From contig NZ_PZZM01000001.1 of the NCBI RefSeq assembly GCF_003046175.1, forward strand, positions 5,101,001 through 5,165,000: a stretch of DNA of 64,000 nucleotides. The letters are read 5' to 3'. Position numbers and translations under genes: made by a program. Positions 16,983 through 27,630 of this stretch are shown here, piece after piece (position 1 is the stretch's first letter; each line of letters starts with the position of its first letter). Source of the DNA: Bosea sp. 124. Its GTDB lineage: Bacteria > Pseudomonadota > Alphaproteobacteria > Rhizobiales > Beijerinckiaceae. The notes beneath the pieces are model-generated. The model worked only from the letters and a program-made list of their open reading frames with translations, ran no database searches and had not been told where the DNA came from.

Positions 16983-17798
16983 ATGAGACGCAGAGGAACG
17001 CCCTTGTCGACGGAACCGGATTCAGCTTCGGCCAAAGCCGCGCCTGCGGGCACCAGCACTCTCGATCTCGCGCTGCGCGCGGTCGAGTACCTGGTGCAGC
17101 AGAGCCGTCCGGCTGCGCTGGCGCAGATCGCCGAGGCCCTGTCGGCATCGAAGGCGACCATCTACCGGCACCTGGTGACGCTGCAGCGCCACGGCTTCGT
17201 GCGCCAGGACGCCGAGACCGGGCGCTATGACGCCGGCATCAAGCTCGTGGTTCTCGGCGAGGCCCTGCGGCAGCGCTTCGACATCGTCGCCGCAGCGCGC
17301 GAGGAACTGATGACCTTGCGCGACCATACCGGGCAGGCGGTGACACTATGCTCCGTGATCGACGACGAGGTGATCGTCCTCGAACTGATCCAGGGCCGCA
17401 CCCTGGTCGAGTTCGCGACCCGGCGCGGCACGCCCATGGCCTACCATGCCAGCGCCCATGGCAAGATCTGGCTCGCCTTCGGATCGCAAGAGCGCCTGCG
17501 CCGGATCGCAGCCGGCCCGCTCAAGGCCTGGACGCCGGGCAGCATCGTCTCGGGCGAGGCGCTGCTGGCGGAAATCGCAACCGTACACGAGCGCGGCTGG
17601 GCGACCGCGCCCGACGAGGTCATCACCGGCGTCAACGCGCTGGCGGCTCCCGTCTTCGACCACCGCAAGATTCTCGTCGGCTCGATCGCCATCGTCGGCT
17701 CGACGCAGTTCATTCCCCCCATTCCCGATCCCGAACAGATCCGTGAGGTCGTCGGCAGCGCCGCACGCATCTCGCGCGGCTTGACCTGGCAAGACTAA
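16983..17798 (+). CDS. IclR-family transcriptional regulator
   Basis: A 271-residue regulator: an N-terminal winged helix (about 28-90, with ALAQIAEALSASKATIYRHLVTLQRHGFV) and a C-terminal effector-binding IclR domain (about 105-265). Two starts are possible: ATG at 16983 or TTG at 17004. The TTG has AGAGGAA five bases upstream and may be the real one. It sits 22 bases ahead of the hydantoinase genes and probably controls them together with itself, through the inverted repeat at 16951-16981. The effector is unknown. Confidence 0.9.
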   Translation: MRRRGTPLSTEPDSASAKAAPAGTSTLDLALRAVEYLVQQSRPAALAQIAEALSASKATIYRHLVTLQRHGFVRQDAETGRYDAGIKLVVLGEALRQRFDIVAAAREELMTLRDHTGQAVTLCSVIDDEVIVLELIQGRTLVEFATRRGTPMAYHASAHGKIWLAFGSQERLRRIAAGPLKAWTPGSIVSGEALLAEIATVHERGWATAPDEVITGVNALAAPVFDHRKILVGSIAIVGSTQFIPPIPDPEQIREVVGSAARISRGLTWQD

Positions 17799-17820
17799 AG
17801 ACCCGGAAAGACTGAAGCCC

Positions 17821-19884
17821 ATGACCTATTCGCTGGCCGTCGATATCGGCGGGACCTTCACCGACATCGTCCTGCGCGACTCCCGCGGGGGCCTCAGCGT
17901 CGACAAGACGCTGACCACCCATCACGACCTGCTGGAAGGCTTCTTCCGCGGCGTCGATTCCGTGCTGGGCAAGGCCGGCGTCGAAGCCGGCGCGATCGAC
18001 GGTGTCGTGGTCCACGCCACCACGGTCGTCACCAACGCGCTGATCGAGCGCAAGGGCCTGCCGACGGCGCTCGTCGTCACCGAGGGCTTCCGCGACGTGC
18101 TCTCGATCCGCAACGAGCACCGCTACGACATGTACGATCCGCAGATCGAGTTTCCCGAGCCGCTGGTGACGCGCGAATTGACCTTCGGCATCAAGGAGCG
18201 CGTGCTGGCGGATGGAACGGTGGCGCTTGCGCCCAGCCCTGCGGACATCACCAAGCTCGCCGCCGATATTCGCGCCAGCGGAGCACGCGCGCTGGCGATC
18301 TGCTTCCTGAACAGCTTCGCCAATCCGGAAAACGAGGCGCTGGTCGCAGCCGCGCTGGCGCGCGAGCTCAACGATGTCTTCATCTGCACCTCGGCCGAGG
18401 TCGCGCCGCAGATCCGCGAATACCAGCGCGCTTCGACCGCGACGGTGAACGCCTATGCGATGCCGATCTCGCAGCCCTATCTGAAGCGGCTGAGCGACCG
18501 GCTGCGGGTCGAGGGCTTCGCCAACACGCCGCTGATCATGCTGTCCTCCGGCGGCGTCGTCGGCGCCGAGACCGCGGGCAAGAACCCGGTGCGCATGATC
18601 GAGAGCGGGCCCGCAGCAGGGGCCCTCGCCGCCTGCCACTATGCGGAGTTGCTCGGCATCGACCGGCTGATGTCCTTCGACATGGGCGGCACCACCGCCA
18701 AGGCCTGCCTGATCGAGAACCGCACGCCGCTGATCACCGGACTGTTCGAGGTCGACCGGCGCTACCGCTTCCGCGAAGGCAGCGGCCTGCCCGTCACCGT
18801 GCCCTCGATCGACCTGATCGAGATCGGCGCTGGCGGCGGCAGCATCGCCCATGTCGATGATCTCGGCCTGCTCAAGGTCGGCCCGGAAAGCGCCGGCTCC
18901 AATCCGGGCCCGGCCTGCTACGGCCGCGGCGGCAGGAATGCGACCGTCACCGATGCCGACCTCGTGCTCGGGCTGATCGACGCCGAGAACTTCCTCGGCG
19001 GCGACATGTCGCTCGACAAGGCGGCCTGCGACGCTGCGCTGACACGGCTCGGAGACGCACTCGGCCTCAATGCGGTGCAGGCGGCGCGCGGCATCTACCG
19101 CATCGTGACGGAGGCGATGGCCTCCGCGGCGCGCACCCACGCCACCGATCGCGGTGTCGATTATCGCGGCCTGCCGCTCTTCGCCTTCGGCGGCGCCGGC
19201 CCGCTGCATGCCTGCGGCGTCGCCGATCTGCTGCAGAGCACCTCGGTCATCGTCCCGCCCCAGTCGAGCGTGCTCTCGGCCTTCGGCACGCTCGTCACCC
19301 CCGTCCGGCTCGATCTCGTGCGCAGCGATCTCACGCGGGTCGACCAGCTCGACTGGGCGCGTGTCGACCGCGTGATCGGCGATCTCGAAAGCGAGGGACT
19401 GGCGGCTCTGGGTGAATCCGGCTGCGCGGCCGCCGATGTCACGATCCTGGTCGGTGCCGACATGCGCTATGTCGGCCAGCAGCACGAAGTAACGATCATC
19501 TTCGAGGCCGATCCGCGCCAGAGCCGCGATGTCGCCGCGCTGACGGCGCAGTTCGAGGCGGCCTACCGCACGCTCTACGGCGTCAACCCCTCGCATGTGC
19601 CGATCGAGCTGGTGACCTGGCGCGTCGTCGCGCGCGGCCCCCTGCCGCATTTCGACGGCCAGGACAGGGCGCAGATCGCGGCCGGCGCGCCCAAGCGCCG
19701 CCGCCCGGTCCATGCCTGGGAGGACGGCCAGTCCGTCCCCGTCTACGAGCGCGCCGCGCTCGCCACCGGCCAGACCATCACCGGCCCCGCCATCATCGAG
19801 GAGCGCGAGACCACGACCGCGCTGCCGCCCGGCTGGAGCGCGACGATCGACGCGCTCGGCTGCATCGTCGCCACGAAAGGCTGA
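17821..19884 (+). CDS. Hydantoinase/oxoprolinase family protein, subunit A (HyuA-like)
   Basis: A 687-residue ATP-dependent ring-opening subunit of the N-methylhydantoinase, 5-oxoprolinase and acetone carboxylase superfamily. The phosphate-binding motif DIGGTFTD is at residues 8-15, and the second ASKHA-type motif is SFDMGGTTAKACLIE near 283. The length is standard for a stand-alone A subunit. It is followed six bases later by the B subunit and then by a Liv-type importer, which probably brings in the cyclic substrate (hydantoin, oxoproline or similar). ATP use is expected from the family. Confidence 0.92.
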   Translation: MTYSLAVDIGGTFTDIVLRDSRGGLSVDKTLTTHHDLLEGFFRGVDSVLGKAGVEAGAIDGVVVHATTVVTNALIERKGLPTALVVTEGFRDVLSIRNEHRYDMYDPQIEFPEPLVTRELTFGIKERVLADGTVALAPSPADITKLAADIRASGARALAICFLNSFANPENEALVAAALARELNDVFICTSAEVAPQIREYQRASTATVNAYAMPISQPYLKRLSDRLRVEGFANTPLIMLSSGGVVGAETAGKNPVRMIESGPAAGALAACHYAELLGIDRLMSFDMGGTTAKACLIENRTPLITGLFEVDRRYRFREGSGLPVTVPSIDLIEIGAGGGSIAHVDDLGLLKVGPESAGSNPGPACYGRGGRNATVTDADLVLGLIDAENFLGGDMSLDKAACDAALTRLGDALGLNAVQAARGIYRIVTEAMASAARTHATDRGVDYRGLPLFAFGGAGPLHACGVADLLQSTSVIVPPQSSVLSAFGTLVTPVRLDLVRSDLTRVDQLDWARVDRVIGDLESEGLAALGESGCAAADVTILVGADMRYVGQQHEVTIIFEADPRQSRDVAALTAQFEAAYRTLYGVNPSHVPIELVTWRVVARGPLPHFDGQDRAQIAAGAPKRRRPVHAWEDGQSVPVYERAALATGQTITGPAIIEERETTTALPPGWSATIDALGCIVATKG

Positions 19885-19890
19885 ATTCCG

Positions 19891-21477
19891 ATGGCAAAAT
19901 CACCTGCGATGGCCAAGCCCCCCGCGATGGACGGCGTCGAACTCGAGATCCTCTGGTCGAACCTGATCGGCATCGTCAACGAGCGCGCCAAGGCGCTGCA
20001 GCGCATCGCCTTCAGCCCGATCGTCCGCGAAGCCGGCGACCTCGCCTGCGCGCTCTTCGACCAGCGCGGACGCATGGTGGCGCAGGCCAATACCGGCACG
20101 CCCGGCCACATCAACTCCCTCGCCATCGCCGGCGCGCATCTGGTGCGCCTGTTCAAGGGGCGCTGCGAGCCCGGCGACGTGCTGATCACCAACGATCCCT
20201 GGCTCTCGGCCGGGCACTTCTTCGACATCACGATCCTGACGCCGATCTTCGACGGAGAGAAGCTGCTCGCCTATATCGGCTCGACCATCCACCACACCGA
20301 TATCGGTGGCTACGGCATCGGCGCCGGCGCCCGCGACGTGCATGAAGAAGGGCTCTGGATTCCGCCGCTCAAGCTCTATGAGCGCGGCAAGCCGAGCGAG
20401 ATGCTGCACGACATCATCCGCCGCAACGTCCGCACGCCCGACGCCGTCTTCGGCGATCTCTCGGCGCAGGTCTCGTCGGGCGAGGCCGCGGCCGAGCACC
20501 TGATCACGCTGTGCGAGCGCTATGGCATCGACGACATCGAGGCCCTGTCGGACGAGATCATCGACCGCTCGGAAGAGGCGACGCGCAACGCCATCCGCAA
20601 GCTGAAGCCCGGCACCTATCACGGCGAGACCTCATTCGACGTGCCCGGCGGCGAGATCATCACGCTGAAGACCGCGCTCACCGTCGATACCGAGAGCGGT
20701 TCGATCATCGTCGATTTCGAGGGCTCCTCGCCGCAGACGACGACCGGCATCAACGTCGTCCTGAACTACACCCACGCCTATTCGACCTTTGCGATCCGCT
20801 CCTGCCTCAATCCGGACCTGCCCAACAACACCGGGTCGCTGGCGCCGATCGAGGTGCGCGCGCCGGTGGGCTCGATCATCAACTGCGCCTATCCGGCCCC
20901 GGTGAATGCGCGCCATGTGGTGGGCATGTATGTGCCGATGCCGATCCTGAAGGCGCTGCATCAGGTCATGCCGGAGCGCGTTCTGGCCGAAGGGTCGGGC
21001 GCGGTCTGGACGATCCAGATCCAGGGCCGGCGGCCGAGCGGCGAGGCCTTCACCTCGTCGATGTTCAACTATTCCGGCGGCATGGGTGCGCGCGCCGGCA
21101 AGCCGGGACCGAGTGCCACCTGCTACCCGACCGGCGTGGCGGCGGTGCCGATCGAAATCCTGGAAGCGGCCATGCCGATCGTCTTCGACCGCAAGGAGCT
21201 GCGCCCCGGGTCGGGCGGCAAGGGCCGGATGCAGGGCGGTGACGGCCAGATCATCCAGTTCCACATGCGCACCGACCATGCCTGGCTGCTCAACGCCGTG
21301 CCGAGCCGGCTCGAGCGCGGCCCCGACGGCATCGATGGCGGGCTGCCTGGGGCGGCCGGCCGCTTCCTGGTCAACGGCACATCCGTCAGCGAGGCGAAGA
21401 AGCTGACCATGCAGGCCGGCGACGTCGTGTTGCTGGAAACGCCGGGCGGCGGCGGCTACGGCAAGCCGGTCACCTGA
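19891..21477 (+). CDS. Hydantoinase/oxoprolinase family protein, subunit B (HyuB-like)
   Basis: A 528-residue partner of the preceding subunit. Family stretches include ILWSNLIGIVNERAKALQR, SPIVREAGDLACALFD, GTPGHINSL, NDPWLSAGHFFD and SGGMGARAGKPG. The length is near the usual 520-590. The first ATG (19891) is followed by two more in-frame ATGs at 19912 and 19930, so the exact start is uncertain. It acts with HyuA to hydrolyse a cyclic amide using ATP. Confidence 0.92.
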   Translation: MAKSPAMAKPPAMDGVELEILWSNLIGIVNERAKALQRIAFSPIVREAGDLACALFDQRGRMVAQANTGTPGHINSLAIAGAHLVRLFKGRCEPGDVLITNDPWLSAGHFFDITILTPIFDGEKLLAYIGSTIHHTDIGGYGIGAGARDVHEEGLWIPPLKLYERGKPSEMLHDIIRRNVRTPDAVFGDLSAQVSSGEAAAEHLITLCERYGIDDIEALSDEIIDRSEEATRNAIRKLKPGTYHGETSFDVPGGEIITLKTALTVDTESGSIIVDFEGSSPQTTTGINVVLNYTHAYSTFAIRSCLNPDLPNNTGSLAPIEVRAPVGSIINCAYPAPVNARHVVGMYVPMPILKALHQVMPERVLAEGSGAVWTIQIQGRRPSGEAFTSSMFNYSGGMGARAGKPGPSATCYPTGVAAVPIEILEAAMPIVFDRKELRPGSGGKGRMQGGDGQIIQFHMRTDHAWLLNAVPSRLERGPDGIDGGLPGAAGRFLVNGTSVSEAKKLTMQAGDVVLLETPGGGGYGKPVT

Positions 21478-21520
21478 CGGCACAGCACTGCAAATCCGCA
21501 TAAAACCAAGAAAAAGGCGG

Positions 21521-21537
21521 GGCCTCGCAGCGAGGCC
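21521..21537 (+). other. Hairpin in the leader of the binding-protein gene
   Basis: GGCCTCGC and GCGAGGCC are perfect complements with almost no loop, so a 6-bp stem with a five-base loop is realistic. It lies 34 bases before the binding-protein start and after hyuB. It has no T-run and is more likely an mRNA-stabilising or processing element than a terminator. Confidence 0.4.
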
Positions 21538-21570
21538 ACCAGCCCAAGCCAGAGACAACCGGGAGGACAG

Positions 21571-22709
21571 ATGATGAAGCATATTCTCTTTGCAGCGGGG
21601 TTGACCGCCGGCATCGCGGTCGCCGGCGCACAAGGCGTCCACGCCCAGGAACCCTACAAGATCGGCGTCTCGGCCGGCCTCACGGGCTATGCCGCGACGG
21701 TCGATCGCGCCTGGCGCGACGGCGTCGAACTCGCAGTCGCGGCGGTGAACGCCAAGGGCGGCGTGATGGGCCGCAAGCTCCAGGTCGTGGTCGAGGACAA
21801 CCGCTCCGAACCGCAGGAATCGGTGACCGTCTACCGGAAGATGCTGAGCTCCGACAAGGTCGACGTCTTCATCAGCGGCTGCGTCTCGGCCGGCAATTTC
21901 GCCGCGGCCGGCCTGGTCGTGCGCGCCAAGGTGCCGATGATGCTGTGCTCGATCCTGCCGCAGCAGCCGGACCATCTGCAATGGGCCTTCACCACCCTGC
22001 CGCCGGCCGGCTTTGAGGTCGACAAGCGCCTGGAATACCTCAAGGAGAAGACGCAGATTCGCAAGATCGCGGTGCTGCACGACCCGACCCCCTACGCCAA
22101 TCTGCAGAAGGGCGTGGCCGAGCGCAATGCCGCGAAGTTCGGTCTCGAGGTCGTCTCGGTCGACCAATACAAGCAGGACGATGCCGATCTCAGCGTGCAG
22201 ATCAGCAAGGCCCGCGCGGCAGGTGCCGGCGCGATCCTGAAGATCGGCCTCGGCGGCACCACCCTGACCGCCGCCAAGAACATCAAGCAGCTCGGCGCCG
22301 ATATGCTGCTGCTGACCAGCCTCGAGGATCTGGCCGTGTTCGGCCCCGTCTCCGAGGTGCTGGGCGACAAGTTCTTCTTCGTCGCCTCGCCGTCGCAGGT
22401 TTACGAGGCGCTGGCCGAGGGCGACCTGAAAAACGGAATCAAGGCCTTCCTCGATCCGTGGCGCGAGAAGTTCAAGGACCGTGATCCGAACTGGGCCTCG
22501 CGCGGCTGGGACGGCGTCATGCTGACCGTCGCGGCCATCGAGAAGGCGAAATCCTTCGAGGGCGAGAAGCTGCGCGCGGCCTATGAGGAGCTGACCGGCT
22601 TCCAGGGGACGACGGGCATGTACAACTTCCGGCCCGACTTGCATCAGGGCATCACCCGCAACCCCTTCGTGCTGGCGACGATCGAGGCCGGCAAGGTCAA
22701 GGTGGTGCA

Positions 22710-22713
<4 letters not shown>
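21571..22713 (+). CDS. Branched-chain-type ABC transporter substrate-binding protein (Peripla_BP_6)
   Basis: A 380-residue periplasmic protein with a Sec signal peptide (basic MMKH, hydrophobic core, cleavage near VHAQ-EP at about 26). Mature features YKIGVSAGLTGYAATVDRAW and AVNAKGGVMGRKLQVVVEDN are typical of the LivK/AmiC group. GGGAGGAC precedes the ATG. It feeds the following livF-livM-livG-livH set. Adjacent hydantoinase genes point to a cyclic amide or amino acid derivative as ligand, by inference. Confidence 0.9.
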
Positions 22714-23471
<758 letters not shown>

Positions 23472-24401
23472 ACGGCGCCCGCTCAGGCTGGTCGGCCTGC
23501 TGCCCTGGCTCTTCGCCGGGCTGGTCGTCGGCTATGCCATGATCGTCGGCGGCTATGCCGCGACGGTCGTCTCCTTCGCCCTGATCTATGCGGTCTTCGT
23601 GACGGGGCTGAATCTGTTCATGGGCTTCGCCGCGCAGGTCTCCTTCGGGCAGAACGCCTTTGCCGCGATCGGCGGCTATCTCTCGGCCGTGCTGACCGCG
23701 ACCCATGGCTGGAGCCCGCTGCCCGCCATGGTGCTCGGCATCGTCGCAGCGGTCCTCGCCGCCGCCATCGTCGGCTTCCCGGCGCTCCGGCTGAAGGGCC
23801 ATTACCTCGCCATGGGCACGCTCGCCATCGGCCTGATCACCTATGAGATCACGGTCGAATGGCAGTCGGTGACGCAAGGATATATGGGCATCTCCGGCAT
23901 CCCGCCTTTCGGCATCGGGCCTTACGAAATCACCTCGGACCGGGGCCAGCTCATCCTGCTTTCGCTCGTCGTCGGAGCTTGCGCCTTTGCCGCCGCGCGC
24001 ATCCGCCGCTCGCGCTTCGGCCGCGCGCTCTCTGCGGTCGCCGGCAGCGAGGAGGCGGCGACCGCGCTCGGCATCGACGTCGCGCGCTACAAGCTGCTCG
24101 CCTTCCTGCTCTCGGCCGGCTTCGCGGCGCTGGCCGGCTCGCTCTTCGTCCATGTCGTCGGCTTCGTCAGCCCCGAGGTGTTCGGGCTGCACATGGTCAT
24201 CGTCACCTTCACCATGCTCTATGTCGGCGGCATCGGCACGGTTGCCGGTCCTCTGGTCGGGGCGCTGATCGTCAGCTTGCTGCCGGAGACCTTCCGCGCC
24301 TTCAAGGACTATCAGGACCTCGCCTATGGCGCGGCGCTGATCGTGCTGCTGATCTATGCGCCGCGCGGCCTCGCCAGCCTGTTTGCCCCGCGAGGCCGCT
24401 C

Positions 24402-25205
24402 ATGAGCCGGCTTCGCCTGGAAGGCGTGACGCGCCGCTTCGGCGGGCTCGTCGCGGTCGACGACGTCTCGTTCGAGGTTCCGGCCGAGGGTGTCACCGCC
24501 GTGATCGGCCCCAATGGCGCGGGCAAGACCACGCTGTTCAACCTGATCTCGGGCTTCCTGCCGCCGAGCGCCGGCCGCATCCTGTTCGAGGGCCGGGACA
24601 TCACCGGCCGCCCGCCAGCCGAGATCGCCGCCGCCGGGCTGGTGCGGACCTTCCAGCTCGTCAAGCTGTTCGAGGACCTGAGCGTGCTCGACAACGTCAA
24701 GGTCGGCTGCCACCTGCAGGGCAAGGCGGGGCTGTTTTCGGCGTTGCTGCGGCCGGCCTCCGCGCGTCGCGAGGAAGCCGGGGTCGATGCCCGCGCCCGC
24801 GAGTTGCTGGCCTTCGCCGGGCTGTCGGCCTTTGCGGACGAGCCGGCGTCGGGCCTGCCCTATGGCCGCCAGCGCATGCTCGAACTGGCGCGCGCCATGG
24901 CGGCGGGGCCCCGGCTGATCCTGCTCGACGAGCCGGCTGCCGGGCTCAACACCGAGGAATCGGCGGCGCTGTCGCGGATCATCCGGCGCATCGCCGAAGA
25001 CGGCACCAGCGTGCTGCTGATCGAGCACGACATGACGCTGGTGATGAACACGGCCGACCGCGTCGTGGTGGTCGATTTCGGCCGCAAGATCGCGCAGGGC
25101 ACGCCGGCCGAGGTGCGCGCCAACCCTGCCGTGATCGCGGCCTATCTCGGCACGGGCAAGCCTTCGGCAGATGCGCCCGCCACGCAGGAAGCGTCTCATG
25201 GCTGA
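24402..25205 (+). CDS. Branched-chain-type ABC transporter ATP-binding protein LivG
   Basis: A 267-residue ATPase with Walker A GPNGAGKTT, FQLVKLFEDLSVLDNV (Q-loop), signature region LPYGRQRMLELARA and Walker B LILLDEPAAGLN. The signature reads PYGRQR in place of the common SYGxQR, as in many LivG proteins. It is translationally coupled to livM (ATGA) and overlaps the livH start by eight bases. Confidence 0.92.
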   Translation: MSRLRLEGVTRRFGGLVAVDDVSFEVPAEGVTAVIGPNGAGKTTLFNLISGFLPPSAGRILFEGRDITGRPPAEIAAAGLVRTFQLVKLFEDLSVLDNVKVGCHLQGKAGLFSALLRPASARREEAGVDARARELLAFAGLSAFADEPASGLPYGRQRMLELARAMAAGPRLILLDEPAAGLNTEESAALSRIIRRIAEDGTSVLLIEHDMTLVMNTADRVVVVDFGRKIAQGTPAEVRANPAVIAAYLGTGKPSADAPATQEASHG

Positions 25206-26076
25206 TTGGTCCTATATCCCCCAGGTTCTGGTCAGTGGGCTCGGCATCGGCTGCGTCTACGGGCTGATCGGCATCGGCTTCTGCGTCATCTACAACGCCA
25301 GCGGCATCGTGAACTTCGCCCAGGGCGCGTTCGTGATGCTGGGCGGCATGATCACCCATATGCTGTTCGTGCGGAGCGGCGTGCCGCTTCCGGTGGCGGC
25401 CCTGATCGCGATCGCCGCGGTCGCGGTGCTCGGCGTCGCGATCGAGCGCGTCGTCGTCAGGCCTTTGTGGAACCGCAAGGCGACGATGTTCGTGATGATC
25501 CTGGCGACGCTCGCCGCCCAGATCGTGATCGAGAGGCTCACCCTGATCGCGGTCGGTGACCAGCCCAAGACGCTGCCCGTCTTCACCGACCGGCCGCCCG
25601 TGATGATCGGCTCCGTCGCGATCGGCTACCAGCTCATCTGGATCGTCGGCGGCTCGCTCGCGATCGTCGCGGCGCTTGCGGCATTCTTCAGCCTGACCAA
25701 GACCGGCAAGGCAATGCGCGCCTGTTCGATCAACCGCGAGGCGGCGGCGCTGCAGGGCATCCCGGTTTCGCGCATGCTGGCGCTCGCCTTCGCGCTTAGC
25801 GCGGCGCTCGGCGCCGTCGCCGGCATTCTGATCACACCGACGCAGTACACCGCCTTCAATGTCGGTGTGCCCTTCGCGATCAGCGGCTTCATCGCCGCGA
25901 TCGTCGGCGGCTTCGGGCGGCCCTTCGGCGCGTTTCTCGGCGGGCTTCTGCTCGGCCTGCTGCAGGCACTGGCCATCGTCGGCTTTGGCGCCGGACTGAA
26001 GAACGTCGCGGCGCTATCGGTGCTGCTGCTGTTCCTGTTCATCCGGCCGTCGGGAATCCTCGGCGCGGCCAAATAG
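25198..26076 (+). CDS. Branched-chain-type ABC transporter permease LivH
   Basis: A 292-residue permease. Family stretches are GCVYGLIGIGFCVIYNASGIVNFAQGAFVMLGG and IVGGFGRPFGAFLGGLLLGL near the C-terminus. The start at 25198 overlaps livG; an in-frame start 27 bases earlier lacks support. It completes the importer fed by the 21571 binding protein, so this operon contains all five Liv components. Confidence 0.92.
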   Translation: MADWSYIPQVLVSGLGIGCVYGLIGIGFCVIYNASGIVNFAQGAFVMLGGMITHMLFVRSGVPLPVAALIAIAAVAVLGVAIERVVVRPLWNRKATMFVMILATLAAQIVIERLTLIAVGDQPKTLPVFTDRPPVMIGSVAIGYQLIWIVGGSLAIVAALAAFFSLTKTGKAMRACSINREAAALQGIPVSRMLALAFALSAALGAVAGILITPTQYTAFNVGVPFAISGFIAAIVGGFGRPFGAFLGGLLLGLLQALAIVGFGAGLKNVAALSVLLLFLFIRPSGILGAAK

Positions 26077-26149
26077 CCGGTCGCGCAAATAGCCGGCCGA
26101 CATCGACCACGGCCGAACGGCCATCCCCCTCTTCAATCGGAGATCCGCC

Positions 26150-26482
26150 ATGGACATTCACAAGATCGACTGGAGCCAGATTCCGTGGACGCCGGTGCGC
26201 CCGGGCGTCGACCGCAAGGCCTTCTCCGGCAATGCCGCGACGGTCGCGCTGCACCGGCTGATGCCCGGCCATGAGCCGAAGCCGCATAGCCATCCCCATG
26301 AGCAGATCGCCTATATCGTCAGCGGCACGATCCGCTTCTTCATCGGCGGCGAGGAGCATCTGATCGGCCCTGGCGGGCTGGTCCTGATCCCGTCCAATGT
26401 CGAGCATTGGGGCGAGGTCGTCGGCGACGAGCCGGTGATCAATCTCGACGTGTTCACGCCGCGCCGACCGGAATACGCCTGA
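26150..26482 (+). CDS. Cupin-domain protein
   Basis: A 110-residue single cupin. The metal-binding motif is PHSHPHEQIAYIVSG (His, His, His, Glu), and the second motif is PSNVEHWGEV. Small cupins of this kind can be isomerases, dioxygenases or ligand sensors. It lies 73 bases after livH and probably ends the hydantoinase-importer transcript. No substrate can be assigned. Confidence 0.8.
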   Translation: MDIHKIDWSQIPWTPVRPGVDRKAFSGNAATVALHRLMPGHEPKPHSHPHEQIAYIVSGTIRFFIGGEEHLIGPGGLVLIPSNVEHWGEVVGDEPVINLDVFTPRRPEYA

Positions 26483-26522
26483 GCTGTAGCGAGATCGCAT
26501 CGACTTTCGGGCCGATGCCTCG

Positions 26523-27506
26523 TCAGGCGGCGACGCCGAAGCGGCTTCGGTAGTCGCCCGGCGACAGCCCCGTGACGCGCTGGAACAGCTTGCGGAAGGC
26601 AGCGGCGTCGCCATAGCCGACATCCCAGGCGATCTGCGCGACCGGGCGCCGACTCAGTTCCAGCGCCTCGCGCGCCTTGGCGATCCGGATCTGCTGGGCG
26701 TATTCGGTCGGGCGCAGGGCCGTCGCCTTGCGGAAGCGGCGCAGGAAGGTGCGCTCCTCAAGCCCGGCCCGCTTCGCCAGCGCCGGCACGGCATGATCCT
26801 TCGCGCCCGTCGCCTGCAGCCAGTGCTGCACCTTCAGGATCGCCGCATCGCCATGGTCGAGGCGCGGCACGAAAGTACTATAGGGCTGCTGCGTTCGACC
26901 GGGCGGATCGACGAGCAGGAAGCGCGCCGTCGCCAGCATGACACTCGGTCCCAGCAGCCGCTCGACCAGCGTCAGCCCGAGATCGGCCCAGGCAAGGATG
27001 CCACCGGCCGTGATGATGTCGCCATCGTCGATGACCATGCGGTCGGTCTCGACGCGGATCGCCGGGAAGCGCTCGGCCAGCGCTTCCGCAAAGGCCCAGT
27101 GCGTGGTCGCGGAGCGACCCTCCAGCAGCCCCGTCTCGCCGAGCACGAACGCCCCGGCGCATACCGAGCAGAGCGTCGTACCCTCGGCATGGCGCGCAGC
27201 CATCCATGCGGCAAAGCCGTGCATCGGCTGCATCTTGCCCGGCATGACGAGGCTCGGCGGCGCGATCAGGTGCCCCGGCCTGTGCGGTGCGCCGGGATGG
27301 CTGTCGAAGGCGCATTCGACCTCGGCCCCACCGGTGCCCTGCCGCCAATGAGTCACCCGGATCAGCGGCGCATCGGGTCCGCCGCGCGCCAGGCTCATCT
27401 CGCCGGCGATCCGGAACAGGTCGGTCAGGCCATAGACGGCGGCTAGCTGAACGTCGGGGTAGTGGATGATGCCGACCTCGGCGATAATCGTCTGACCTAT
27501 CGTCAT
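26523..27506 (-). CDS. AraC-family regulator with DJ-1/PfpI (GlxA-like) sensor domain
   Basis: A 327-residue regulator: an N-terminal DJ-1/PfpI-like domain (about 8-190, with the nucleophile-elbow-like SVCAGAF) and a C-terminal AraC helix-turn-helix pair (about 225-325, with RAGLEERTFLRRFRKATALRPTEYAQ and AQIAWDVGYGDAAAFRKLFQ). The start at 27506 is chosen over an in-frame start at 27659, which would run into the divergent hydrolase gene. It probably regulates the divergent alpha/beta hydrolase. GlxA-like regulators often sense nitrogenous metabolites. Confidence 0.88.
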   Translation of the reverse strand: MTIGQTIIAEVGIIHYPDVQLAAVYGLTDLFRIAGEMSLARGGPDAPLIRVTHWRQGTGGAEVECAFDSHPGAPHRPGHLIAPPSLVMPGKMQPMHGFAAWMAARHAEGTTLCSVCAGAFVLGETGLLEGRSATTHWAFAEALAERFPAIRVETDRMVIDDGDIITAGGILAWADLGLTLVERLLGPSVMLATARFLLVDPPGRTQQPYSTFVPRLDHGDAAILKVQHWLQATGAKDHAVPALAKRAGLEERTFLRRFRKATALRPTEYAQQIRIAKAREALELSRRPVAQIAWDVGYGDAAAFRKLFQRVTGLSPGDYRSRFGVAA

Positions 27507-27630
27507 GCTGTCATTTTTGCCCCTGCACATTGTCGGTTCTGCCAAGCGCCACCATGCAGGGCGACGCCTATAACGTCCACATCGAACGGCGACGATCCTG
27601 CCGCCCCGAACAGCCGAGAGGGACAAGACG

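Noticed and set aside
21478..21500. Sigma-54-like GGCACAGCACTGCA before the 21571 binding protein
   Set aside because: GG and GC are nine bases apart, not 10; sigma-54 spacing is strict.
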